Positions 1-6,502 of a DNA stretch of 9,098 nucleotides are shown in pieces. The stretch is taken from positions 1 through 9,098 of the forward strand of contig CALLKB010000263.1 of NCBI GenBank assembly GCA_938008575.1. The letters run 5' to 3'. Every line of letters begins with the position of its first letter. The stretch's first letter is position 1. The notes under the pieces are model-generated. The model searched no databases. It was not told the origin of the DNA and was given only the letters and a program-made list of their open reading frames with translations. The stretch comes from an uncultured Cytophagaceae bacterium. Lineage in GTDB: Bacteria > Bacteroidota > Bacteroidia > Cytophagales > Spirosomataceae. A program made the translations under genes and the position numbers.

Positions 1-67
1 GTAGACATACCAGACTTAGGATCTGGCGCCGCGAGGCATGGGGGTTCGAGTCCCTCCACCCGTACCA
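1..67 (+). tRNA. tRNA-Leu (anticodon UAG), 5' end cut off by the window
   Basis: This is a leucine tRNA missing its acceptor 5' strand and most of the D arm. The anticodon stem is CCAGA (10-14) paired with TCTGG (22-26), around a 7-base loop whose positions 34-36 are TAG (17-19), so it reads CUA and probably other CUN codons. A long variable arm follows (GCC 28-30 with GGC 35-37), as expected for the class II tRNAs Leu, Ser and Tyr. The T arm has stem GGGGG/CCCTC (40-44/52-56) and loop TTCGAGT. The acceptor 3' strand CACCCGT (57-63), discriminator A64 and a genome-encoded CCA (65-67) complete it. A73 as discriminator together with the UAG anticodon fits leucine. The 5' pairing strand lies outside the window and cannot be checked. 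Confidence 0.96.
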
Positions 68-71
68 AGGC

Positions 72-109
72 AAGCCCTCAACACCGATAGGTTTTTGAGG
101 GCTTTTTTT
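72..109 (+). terminator. Rho-independent terminator after tRNA-Leu
   Basis: A 10-bp perfect stem, AAGCCCTCAA (72-81) with TTGAGGGCTT (95-104), encloses a 13-base loop and runs into a T tract (103-109). It starts five bases after the tRNA CCA end, so it most likely ends the tRNA transcript. It also separates that transcript from tig, whose start codon is only 25 bases beyond the T tract. Confidence 0.88.
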
Positions 110-133
110 AATTGATTAAATAAACAATTCTAT

Positions 134-1474
134 ATGAACATTTCACTCAATAAAGCAAGTGATTTACAAGGTCGTTTGACTGTTGTTGTAACGGAGGCCG
201 ATTACAAAGAAAAAGTAGAGGCTAAATTGAAAGACTACCGCAAAAAGGCGTCGATCAAGGGTTTTCGTCCAGGCATGGTTCCTGCAACATTAATTAAGAA
301 ATTGTACGGTCAATCAGCCTTAGTGGATGAAATTAATCACGAATTAGGCCATGCTGTTAGTGATTACATCAAAGAAAACAAGTTAAACTTAGTAGGTGAG
401 CCATTGCCAGCTGTAGAAGAGGCGGATTCAATCGACTGGGAAAAAGATACAGAATTTACTTTTCATTACGATTTAGGTTTTCACGGTGATTTCACTGTGG
501 ATTTAACTAAAATGAAAGCGATTCAATCGTATGAAATTAAGGCCGACAAGAAAGAAATCGATGAGACGATTGAAAACTTGAAGAAGCAATTTGGCGAGCA
601 AACGCACCCAGAGTCAGTAGAAGATCGTGACTTGGTTTTCGGAACGTTTACGCAAGGTGACTGGGTTGAGAAATCGGCTATCCCAATGCACGCGATTCAA
701 GATAAATCAAAGAAAGTATTCATTGGAGCAAAGAAAGGTGATACCTTGAAATTTGCGATCGATAAAGTATTTGTTGATGCGAAAGCTTTGGCATTAGCGA
801 CAGGAAAGAAAGAAGAAGAGGTTGCAGAATTGAAAGGTGAAGTTTCTTACGTAGTAGAAGACATTACTCGTCAAGTGCCATCGGAATTAAACGTAGCGTT
901 TTTTGATAAGGTTTTAGGACCAGGAAAAGCGACTGATGAGAAATCATTCCGTGCAGAGGTTGAAACCATTGTAGGTGAAAATTATGCGCGCGAAGCGAAA
1001 TACTTATTACGCATCGATGCAGAGAAAGCTATTTTAGAATCAGTGAAAATTGATTTGCCAGAAGAATTCTTACGTACTTGGTTAATCCGTATCAACGAAG
1101 GTAAATTTACACCGGAGCAAATTGATCAAGATTTTGATAATGTGAAGCGTGATATCCGTTGGAACTTAATCAAAAATGAAATCGCTGAGAAATTCGAAGT
1201 GAAAGTTGATTACCCAGAGGTAGTTGAGAAGGCTAAAGATATGGTTCGTCAACAGTTTGGCGGTTATTTATCTTCTGACCAACCGGGTATCGAAGAGATG
1301 ATTGAGAAAATCGCGATGGGTTATTTGAGCGACAAGTCGAAGGGAGATAACTTCATGAACTTGTACAATCAAGCATTCTCGGACAAAGTAGCGAATGCGA
1401 TTGTGGAAAATATTCCAAACAAAACGACTAAAATTGATGTTGAGAAATTTAAAGAAATCGCAGCGGCGCTTTAA
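134..1474 (+). CDS. tig: Trigger factor, ribosome-associated chaperone
   Basis: Trigger factor sits at the ribosomal exit tunnel, where it shields and helps fold nascent chains in the cytoplasm. The 446-residue length is close to the family norm. The N-terminal ribosome-binding domain carries the signature GFRPGMVP at residues 43-50 (GFRxGxxP in the family). The middle region (roughly 160-245) lies where the FKBP-like PPIase domain belongs, but I cannot find the usual FKBP active-site pattern, so prolyl isomerase activity is doubtful. This divergence is, as far as I recall, common in Bacteroidota. The remainder (about 250-446) is the charged helical chaperone domain. The ATG at 134 is the first in-frame start, and its upstream sequence is A/T-rich without a Shine-Dalgarno. 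Hairpin terminators on both sides suggest a monocistronic unit next to clpPX, a common bacterial gene order. Confidence 0.96.
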   Translation: MNISLNKASDLQGRLTVVVTEADYKEKVEAKLKDYRKKASIKGFRPGMVPATLIKKLYGQSALVDEINHELGHAVSDYIKENKLNLVGEPLPAVEEADSIDWEKDTEFTFHYDLGFHGDFTVDLTKMKAIQSYEIKADKKEIDETIENLKKQFGEQTHPESVEDRDLVFGTFTQGDWVEKSAIPMHAIQDKSKKVFIGAKKGDTLKFAIDKVFVDAKALALATGKKEEEVAELKGEVSYVVEDITRQVPSELNVAFFDKVLGPGKATDEKSFRAEVETIVGENYAREAKYLLRIDAEKAILESVKIDLPEEFLRTWLIRINEGKFTPEQIDQDFDNVKRDIRWNLIKNEIAEKFEVKVDYPEVVEKAKDMVRQQFGGYLSSDQPGIEEMIEKIAMGYLSDKSKGDNFMNLYNQAFSDKVANAIVENIPNKTTKIDVEKFKEIAAAL

Positions 1475-1498
1475 TTTTCGATTTGTCACACTATTTTT

Positions 1499-1525
1499 GA
1501 AAACCCCGCTCTTTGCGGGGTTTTC
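1499..1525 (+). terminator. Strong hairpin terminator between tig and clpP
   Basis: An 11-bp perfect inverted repeat, GAAAACCCCGC (1499-1509) and GCGGGGTTTTC (1515-1525), surrounds a 5-base TCTTT loop. The T run follows the GC core on the + strand and an A run precedes it, so the element could stop transcription in both directions. It lies 24 bases after the tig stop codon and separates tig from the clpP operon. Confidence 0.9.
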
Positions 1526-1541
1526 TGTGAACTAAGGTTCG

Positions 1542-1549
1542 TACATTTG
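1542..1549 (+). promoter_or_regulatory. Possible upstream Bacteroidota -7 element for clpP
   Basis: TACATTTG matches the Bacteroidota housekeeping -7 consensus TAnnTTTG exactly. The nearest TTG upstream (1513-1515) lies inside the terminator and about 26 bases away, longer than the usual spacing, so the -33 half is poor. If used, it would give a clpP leader of about 50 bases. It may be a secondary promoter or chance in AT-rich DNA. Confidence 0.35.
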
Positions 1550-1553
1550 TGTT

Positions 1554-1586
1554 TTGCGTATTTAATGCCAAAATATTTTAAATTTG
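1554..1586 (+). promoter_or_regulatory. Likely Bacteroidota-type promoter of the clpP operon
   Basis: TTG at 1554-1556 (within TTTTG) and TAAATTTG at 1579-1586 fit the TTG / TAnnTTTG promoter of the Bacteroidota primary sigma factor, with a 22-base spacer at the long end of the accepted range. Transcription should start a few bases after 1586. That leaves a short leader before the ATG at 1607 and would place the TTG at 1598 almost at the transcript's 5' end. The same core and flank recur before the large gene at 6503, at nearly the same distance from its start. Confidence 0.6.
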
Positions 1587-1606
1587 ATTTTTAAACATTG
1601 AATCCT

Positions 1607-2314
1607 ATGTATCCAAAAGAATTATCAGGAGAAGAGTTTCGTAAATATGCAGTTCATCACCGTGGATTAAACGGTTTAGCTGTAGACCAATATATGAACC
1701 ACATCGGCGATCGTCCGATGCACCAAATTGAAGACATGACACAATACATCATTGAGGAGCGCCCGATGCGTTTCGCTCAAATCGATGTATTCTCACGTTT
1801 GATCATGGACCGTATCATTTTCATGGGAGTTCCTGTGGATGATTACATGGCCAATATCATCGTGGCTCAATTGTTATTTATGGAATCTACGGATGCCAAA
1901 AAAGACATTGTCATGTATATCAATAGCCCAGGTGGATCGGTTTATGCGGGTTTGGGGATTTATGATACCATGAATTACATCCGTCCGGAGGTAGCGACTG
2001 TTTGTACTTCGTTAGCTGCTTCGATGGGTGCTGTTTTATTAGCAGGTGGTGCTGCTGGAAAGCGTTCTGCGCTTGAGCATGCGCGTGTGATGATTCACCA
2101 GCCGTCGGGTGGTGCACAAGGTCAATCACGCGACATTGAAATTACAGCGCGTGAAATCGTTAAAATTCGTCAGGAATTGTATGAGATTTTAGCCAAACAT
2201 TCTGGAAAAACGTTTGAAGAAATTGAGCGTGATTCGGATCGTGACTATTGGATGAAAGCTGCTGAGGCCAAAGAATATGGTCTGATTGATGAGATTTTAA
2301 CGCGTACAGTATAA
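1607..2314 (+). CDS. clpP: ATP-dependent Clp protease proteolytic subunit ClpP
   Basis: ClpP forms the double-heptamer serine protease chamber that degrades proteins fed in by ClpX (or another Clp ATPase) in the cytoplasm. With the ATG at 1607 as start (235 residues), the catalytic triad is visible: Ser139 in AASMGA, His164 in MIHQP, and Asp213 in DSDRD, spaced as in E. coli ClpP. The oxyanion-hole loop SPGGS is at residues 107-111. About 42 residues precede the part that aligns with the mature E. coli N-terminus, so the leader is much longer than the 14-residue E. coli propeptide. It includes EFRKYAV, which I recall as typical of Bacteroidota ClpP. An in-frame TTG at 1598 would add three residues, but ATG is preferred because of the predicted promoter position. 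The stop is three bases before clpX. Confidence 0.96.
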   Translation: MYPKELSGEEFRKYAVHHRGLNGLAVDQYMNHIGDRPMHQIEDMTQYIIEERPMRFAQIDVFSRLIMDRIIFMGVPVDDYMANIIVAQLLFMESTDAKKDIVMYINSPGGSVYAGLGIYDTMNYIRPEVATVCTSLAASMGAVLLAGGAAGKRSALEHARVMIHQPSGGAQGQSRDIEITAREIVKIRQELYEILAKHSGKTFEEIERDSDRDYWMKAAEAKEYGLIDEILTRTV

Positions 2315-2317
2315 TTC

Positions 2318-3571
2318 ATGGCGACAAATAAAAAAATAAGTTGTTCTTTTTGTGGCCGCACAAAATCAGTGATTGAAAACGCTGATGGTATGTTATTGTC
2401 TGGAATAGAAGGACATATTTGTAACAGCTGCATTCAACAAGGCTATGAGGTGATCAAGGAGGAGTTAGGAGCTCCTGCTTTGACCAATGCAAATCATCAA
2501 TTTGAATTGGTGAAACCGAAAGACTTGAAAGCCTATTTAGATGAGTATGTGATCGGACAAGAAGAGGCAAAGCGTCATCTTTCGGTTGCGGTATATAATC
2601 ATTACAAGCGTTTGATGCAGCCTGCTTCCGCAGATGATGTGAAGATTGAAAAGTCTAATATCTTGATGGTTGGCGAAACAGGAACGGGTAAAACTTATTT
2701 AGCTCGAACGCTGGCGCAAAAATTACAAGTTCCTTTTTGTATCGCAGATGCCACGGTAATTACCGAGGCTGGTTATGTGGGTGAAGATGTGGAAACCATT
2801 TTAACGCGTTTGCTTCAAGCAGCGAATTACGATGTAGAGAAAGCGGAATGTGGGATTGTCTTCATTGATGAGATAGATAAAATTGCGCGTAAATCGGATA
2901 ATCCTTCCATCACACGTGATGTGTCGGGGGAAGGGGTCCAACAAGCCTTATTGAAATTATTGGAAGGATCGATTGTCAACGTACCGCCGCAGGGTGGTCG
3001 GAAACATCCGGATCAAAAAATGATCGCTGTTAACACGGAGAATATTTTATTTATCTGTGGAGGGGCTTTTGATGGCATTGACCGCCATATTTCGAAGCGT
3101 TTAAATGCACGGCCGATTGGTTTCTCAGGAGACGATACATTCCATGATTCATTCGAGAAGGATCAAATTATGAAGTATGTTTCGGCACAAGATTTGAAAT
3201 CTTTTGGGTTAATTCCTGAATTATTAGGTCGTTTGCCGGTTGTTACTTTCTTGAATCCATTGGATGCGAAGGCTTTGTTGTCTATCTTGACAGAACCTAA
3301 GAATGCTTTGGTCAAACAGTATGAGAAATTGTTCTCTATGGAAGGTGTCGCCTTGCATTTTTCACCTGAAGCGTTAAGCTATATTGTGGAACAAGCGATG
3401 CAATATAAATTAGGTGCGCGTGGATTGCGTTCCATCATGGAGGCGATCATGACTGATGCGATGTTTGAAATTCCATCGCAGACGGAATTAACCGATTTTA
3501 CCATCGATTTGACCTATGCCAAATCGAAGTTCGAGCGTACTGTGTTTCACCAAATGAAAGTTGTTGCATAA
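2318..3571 (+). CDS. clpX: ATP-dependent unfoldase ClpX
   Basis: ClpX is the hexameric AAA+ unfoldase that recognises, unfolds and threads substrates into ClpP. All landmarks are present in 417 residues. The N-terminal zinc-binding domain has Cys9, Cys12, Cys35 and Cys38. Walker A is GETGTGKT (119-126), with Glu where E. coli has Pro. The pore loop is GYVG (152-155) and Walker B ends in Asp184-Glu185. The RKH substrate loop is at 228-230, the IGF loop that docks onto ClpP is at 267-269, the arginine finger is Arg305 (LLGRLP), and sensor II is Arg368 (GARGLR). The intact IGF loop beside clpP indicates a working ClpXP pair. It starts three bases after clpP, has no Shine-Dalgarno, and is probably translated by coupling. 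Its stop is one base before the next gene. Confidence 0.98.
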   Translation: MATNKKISCSFCGRTKSVIENADGMLLSGIEGHICNSCIQQGYEVIKEELGAPALTNANHQFELVKPKDLKAYLDEYVIGQEEAKRHLSVAVYNHYKRLMQPASADDVKIEKSNILMVGETGTGKTYLARTLAQKLQVPFCIADATVITEAGYVGEDVETILTRLLQAANYDVEKAECGIVFIDEIDKIARKSDNPSITRDVSGEGVQQALLKLLEGSIVNVPPQGGRKHPDQKMIAVNTENILFICGGAFDGIDRHISKRLNARPIGFSGDDTFHDSFEKDQIMKYVSAQDLKSFGLIPELLGRLPVVTFLNPLDAKALLSILTEPKNALVKQYEKLFSMEGVALHFSPEALSYIVEQAMQYKLGARGLRSIMEAIMTDAMFEIPSQTELTDFTIDLTYAKSKFERTVFHQMKVVA

Positions 3572-3572
3572 T

Positions 3573-4088
3573 ATGAAAAGGATCGTATTGTTATTCATTT
3601 TAGCTATCATAGCTAGTTCATGTGCGAAAAAGGCCGTTGTTGCTGCTTTCGCACCTTCGGCTGTATCTGCCGAACCCGCAAAAGCACCCGTAAGCGAAGC
3701 TGAAAAACAACGTGTGATGAATGAGCTTGCTCCAACGAACAACAAAAATCAACCTGCTCCGAATCACGTCCAACAAAATAGCATCGAGGCATCATTGCCT
3801 GCTGTTGCGGCTCCGGTAGCACCGAAGGCTCAACAGGAAACGGCAGCTATACATATTGATCGTATTTTAGATGCAGCCTCTGTCAAGTCTTATATTCATA
3901 AGGCATCCTTTAAAAAAATTAAGGCAGCACCTCGTGGCGCGCGTAACTGGGCGCCCCAATTGAAAATTGGTTTAACTTTATTGGCTATCGGCGTTGTTTT
4001 AGCTGTTTTCGGTTTAGGCTTTGTTGGCGGACTCGCTGCCCTCATCGGATTATGTTTCACCATTGTAGGACTTTTGGTTACCTATTAG
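3573..4088 (+). CDS. Small lipoprotein with Ala/Pro-rich middle and C-terminal hydrophobic hairpin
   Basis: I do not recognise a named family. The ATG at 3573 gives 171 residues. The N-terminus is a lipoprotein signal: Lys2-Arg3, a hydrophobic run, then a lipobox-like ASSC with Cys17 as the predicted lipidated residue, followed by Ala-Lys-Lys. Residues about 22-95 are rich in Ala, Pro, Gln and Asn and look disordered. A short basic stretch (about 110-125) then leads into two glycine-rich hydrophobic segments (about 132-149 and 150-171) ending at the C-terminus, which suggest a membrane hairpin. It starts one base after clpX and ends one base before the hydrolase, so it is probably co-transcribed. 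An alternative start, TTG 3561, would overlap clpX and put residues before the signal peptide, so it is less likely. Function is unknown. Confidence 0.82.
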   Translation: MKRIVLLFILAIIASSCAKKAVVAAFAPSAVSAEPAKAPVSEAEKQRVMNELAPTNNKNQPAPNHVQQNSIEASLPAVAAPVAPKAQQETAAIHIDRILDAASVKSYIHKASFKKIKAAPRGARNWAPQLKIGLTLLAIGVVLAVFGLGFVGGLAALIGLCFTIVGLLVTY

Positions 4089-4089
4089 G

Positions 4090-4812
4090 ATGAGGCCATC
4101 TTTGGTTTTTTTACATGGCTTTGGGGAAGATGCTCGCATATGGGACGACTTTATTCCACGTCGATTTTCTGATGAAGTCATTCATATTCCGAATTACGCT
4201 GATTGGGCTGATTGCTCAAGCATCGCTGCGTATGCTCGAAAAATCGAAGAGGCTCTTCCACAAAACGAAACTTTCGTGCTAATGGGGCATTCCATGGGTG
4301 GCTACATTGCCTTAGAAATAGCCAAACAATTTCCAGAACGAATTCAAGGAGTTGTGATGTTGCATTCCACTCCGCTCGCTGATTCAATAGAAAAGCAGGC
4401 TCAACGGGATAAAACGGCAACTTTCATTCAAGAACACGGTTCTGAGACCTTTATTAAATCTTTTGTTGCTAATTTGTTTGCCCCCGAATTTGTGGTCGCC
4501 CATCGTCATTTGATGGAAAAATTGGCTAATCGCTATGTTACGATCTCTCAAGCTGGTTTAGTTGCTGCAACTTTGGCCATGAAAGTACGAGCCGATTTAG
4601 TAGGATTCGTGCAGTCTACCAATATCCCAATGTTATTTGTGTTAGGCGAAAAAGACCCGTTGATTCCCACGGATTCGATTGTAGAAGTTTTGAAAGGGAA
4701 AGCCCAACATAAATACGTAATTTTATCTGCCGTTGCGCATCAAGGTTGCTACGAAGCTCCTGAGGAAACGTATGCGGCGATTAATCAATTTATCAACGAG
4801 ATTCATGCCTAA
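4090..4812 (+). CDS. Alpha/beta-hydrolase fold protein (esterase-like)
   Basis: This is a 240-residue alpha/beta hydrolase of the BioH/MenH-like size class, predicted cytoplasmic because no signal peptide is seen. The oxyanion region HGFGED is at 9-14. The nucleophile elbow GHSMGG (66-71) places the catalytic Ser68, the acid is Asp189 in GEKDPLIP, and the base is His217 in VAHQG, so the triad is complete. The substrate cannot be told from sequence; carboxylester or thioester hydrolysis are possibilities only. The start ATG lies one base after the lipoprotein stop. The last eight bases overlap cmk, which suggests translational coupling. Neighbouring genes do not point to a pathway. Confidence 0.9.
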   Translation: MRPSLVFLHGFGEDARIWDDFIPRRFSDEVIHIPNYADWADCSSIAAYARKIEEALPQNETFVLMGHSMGGYIALEIAKQFPERIQGVVMLHSTPLADSIEKQAQRDKTATFIQEHGSETFIKSFVANLFAPEFVVAHRHLMEKLANRYVTISQAGLVAATLAMKVRADLVGFVQSTNIPMLFVLGEKDPLIPTDSIVEVLKGKAQHKYVILSAVAHQGCYEAPEETYAAINQFINEIHA

Positions 4813-5491
4813 GATTATCGTGGCCCTTGATGGCTATTCTTCTTGTGGAAAAAGTACAACGGCCAAACGCGTAGCCGCCAAATTGCATTATGCATTTGTG
4901 GATACAGGCGCGATGTATCGGGCTGTAGCATTGTATTTTCATCGGAATCAGGTTGATTTGGCCAACAAAGAAGCTGTGGCAGAAGCCTTGAAACATATAG
5001 ACATTACGTTTGAATTTAATCAACAACGACAAGCCTCAGATACCATTTTGAATGGGGAGAATGTTGAGGTTGAAATTCGCAAAATGTATATTTCAGAAAT
5101 GGTTAGCCAAGTTGCTGCTATTACGATTGTACGTAGGGCGATGGTCGCTCAGCAGCAGCAGATGGGGAAGAAAAAGGGGATAGTGATGGATGGTCGTGAT
5201 GTAGGAACCGTCGTTTTCCCAGACGCAGAAGTGAAAATCTTTATGACGGCGCAGCCGCATATCCGTGCCCAACGCAGAAAATTGGAATTGTTGCAGAAAG
5301 GGGAGGACTTGCCCTTAGAAGATATCATTGAAAATTTACGGATGCGTGACGAGATTGATTCCAATCGTGAAGAAGGTCCACTGAAGCGCGCGGATGATGC
5401 GATTGATTTAGATACCTCCTTTCGCAGCATGGACGAACAAGTCGATTTTGTCTTAGCGCAAGTTGAACGTGTCAAACGTGAAAACAAATAA
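4805..5491 (+). CDS. cmk: Cytidylate kinase ((d)CMP kinase)
   Basis: Cmk transfers phosphate from ATP to CMP or dCMP, giving CDP/dCDP for RNA, DNA and lipid precursor synthesis. The P-loop is GYSSCGKST (residues 10-18), a variant I associate with Bacteroidota, where many others have GPSGSGKGT-like sequences. The NMP-binding segment DTGAMYRA starts at 33, DGRDVGTVV (129-137) matches the family's GRDIGT motif, and the lid and C-terminal motifs RDEIDSNRE (181-189) and PLKRADDAIDLDTS (192-205) are intact. The length of 228 residues is normal. The ATG at 4805 gives only nine residues before the P-loop. Longer in-frame starts from 4733 would overlap the hydrolase by 80 bases and add an unrelated basic leader, so they are rejected. 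It overlaps the hydrolase by eight bases. Confidence 0.96.
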   Translation: MPKIIVALDGYSSCGKSTTAKRVAAKLHYAFVDTGAMYRAVALYFHRNQVDLANKEAVAEALKHIDITFEFNQQRQASDTILNGENVEVEIRKMYISEMVSQVAAITIVRRAMVAQQQQMGKKKGIVMDGRDVGTVVFPDAEVKIFMTAQPHIRAQRRKLELLQKGEDLPLEDIIENLRMRDEIDSNREEGPLKRADDAIDLDTSFRSMDEQVDFVLAQVERVKRENK

Positions 5492-6467
5492 ACCCTATTT
5501 ACTGGTTGGCCAAGGAATCGCAGGAACTGTTCTCGCGCATCATTTCTTACAGGCCAACATTCCCTTTGAGATTTGGGATTCGCCCAAACATTTTAATTCT
5601 TCCTATGCTGCTGGAGGAATTTTCAACCCCGTTACGGGTAGAAAACTCGAAAAAACCTGGTTGGCGGACGAGTTGTTTGATTACCTATTTTCTTTTTACC
5701 AACAGTTAGAAAAGACCTTATCAGCTTCTTTTTTTTATCCGATGCCTTTGTATCGTCCCTTTGCAAATGCTGAGATGAAACAATGGTTAATGGATCGTAA
5801 GCCTCAAATCAATCATGATTTTTTGACTTGGGAGGAAGATGGCGTATGGGTGAAGCAAGCGGGATGGGTTGATGTAGCCAGTTTGTTACGTCATTCCAAA
5901 AACTATTTCAAAAGCTTAGGAATCTTTTCAAAACGTACATTTCAGGAAGAAGATGCAAGCAATTTCGAAGCCATTATTTATTGTGAAGGTTTTCATGCCA
6001 CGCAAAATCCATTTTGGAATAAACTGCCATTTCTTCCTGCCAAAGGGGAATTAATTCGATTTCACTCGAACGAACCATCTCGTGATTCTATTTTAAACAA
6101 AAATGGATTTATCCTTCCCTTGCCTGATGGAGCTTACAAGGTAGGAGCAACCTACCGTTGGGATGAATTTACTCCATTTCCTACGGCATCTTCCCAGGAT
6201 GAGCTTATGTCCAAATTAACGAGTATGGGTGTTTCTAAATATGAGCTATTGGAAACCTATGTAGGGATTCGGCCTGCAACACAAGATCGAAGGCCTTTTG
6301 TTGGGATGCTTGTTGGTAATAACAAGGGAATCTTTAATGGTTTCGGGTCAAAGGGGGTGTCTTTGAGCCCTTATTTTGCCCAATCTTTTGTACAAGCAAT
6401 CAAGGGGGACAAAGAACTCGATCCAGAAGTTTCAATTCATCGATATTCGCATTTATTTTCGGTATAA
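5478..6467 (+). CDS. FAD-dependent oxidoreductase, DAO family, with a non-ATG start
   Basis: This protein resembles the DAO (D-amino acid / glycine oxidase-like) flavoenzymes. The N-terminal Rossmann motif GQGIAG (residues 11-16 from the GTG at 5478) binds the FAD ADP moiety. Near the C-terminus, GIRPATQDRRP (from about 263) and NGFGSKG (about 287-293) match the flavin- and substrate-site segments of the family, where the arginine often contacts a carboxylate. The length, about 329 residues, is typical. The substrate is unknown; an amine or amino acid is plausible. An in-frame stop at 5454-5456 and no ATG before GQGIAG leave only TTG 5463, GTG 5469 or GTG 5478; GTG 5478 gives the most usual N-terminus but this is uncertain. 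It overlaps cmk by 14 bases and is the last gene of the cluster. No terminator follows. Confidence 0.88.
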   Translation: MKTNKPYLLVGQGIAGTVLAHHFLQANIPFEIWDSPKHFNSSYAAGGIFNPVTGRKLEKTWLADELFDYLFSFYQQLEKTLSASFFYPMPLYRPFANAEMKQWLMDRKPQINHDFLTWEEDGVWVKQAGWVDVASLLRHSKNYFKSLGIFSKRTFQEEDASNFEAIIYCEGFHATQNPFWNKLPFLPAKGELIRFHSNEPSRDSILNKNGFILPLPDGAYKVGATYRWDEFTPFPTASSQDELMSKLTSMGVSKYELLETYVGIRPATQDRRPFVGMLVGNNKGIFNGFGSKGVSLSPYFAQSFVQAIKGDKELDPEVSIHRYSHLFSV

Positions 6468-6472
6468 ATCCT

Positions 6473-6480
6473 TAAATTTG
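6473..6480 (+). promoter_or_regulatory. Likely -7 promoter element for the large envelope gene
   Basis: TAAATTTG is an exact match to the Bacteroidota -7 consensus TAnnTTTG, 22 bases before the ATG at 6503. The 13-base context TTAAATTTGATTT is identical to that before clpP (1578-1590). The -33 element is weak: only TTCG at 6446-6449, about 23 bases upstream. It would allow the downstream gene to be transcribed apart from the clp operon, although with no terminator after 6467 readthrough is also likely. Confidence 0.5.
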
Positions 6481-6502
6481 ATTTCGTGTAAAATTCTGTC
6501 GG

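Noticed and set aside
88..97. TAGGTTTTTG in the loop of the tRNA terminator as a possible tig promoter
   Set aside because: It does not match TAnnTTTG in register and lies inside the terminator hairpin. I see no convincing tig promoter in 68-133; it may rely on a diverged site or readthrough.
1..109. tRNA 3' end as an integration (att) site
   Set aside because: tRNA ends are common targets, but no integrase, no direct repeat of the tRNA end and no foreign-looking cargo are present; the next gene is tig.
1492..1499. TATTTTTG, a match to the TAnnTTTG promoter core
   Set aside because: It sits directly against the terminator stem, has no suitable TTG 17-23 bases upstream, and transcription from it would be terminated at once.
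4733..4804. N-terminal extension of cmk from an upstream in-frame start
   Set aside because: It would encode a basic leader unlike Cmk and overlap the hydrolase by 80 bases. The ATG at 4805 gives the normal short N-terminus before the P-loop.
5149..5487. 112-codon minus-strand open frame opposite cmk
   Set aside because: It is antisense to the conserved Cmk motifs and is Ser/Arg/Cys-rich without domain character, as expected of a chance antisense frame.
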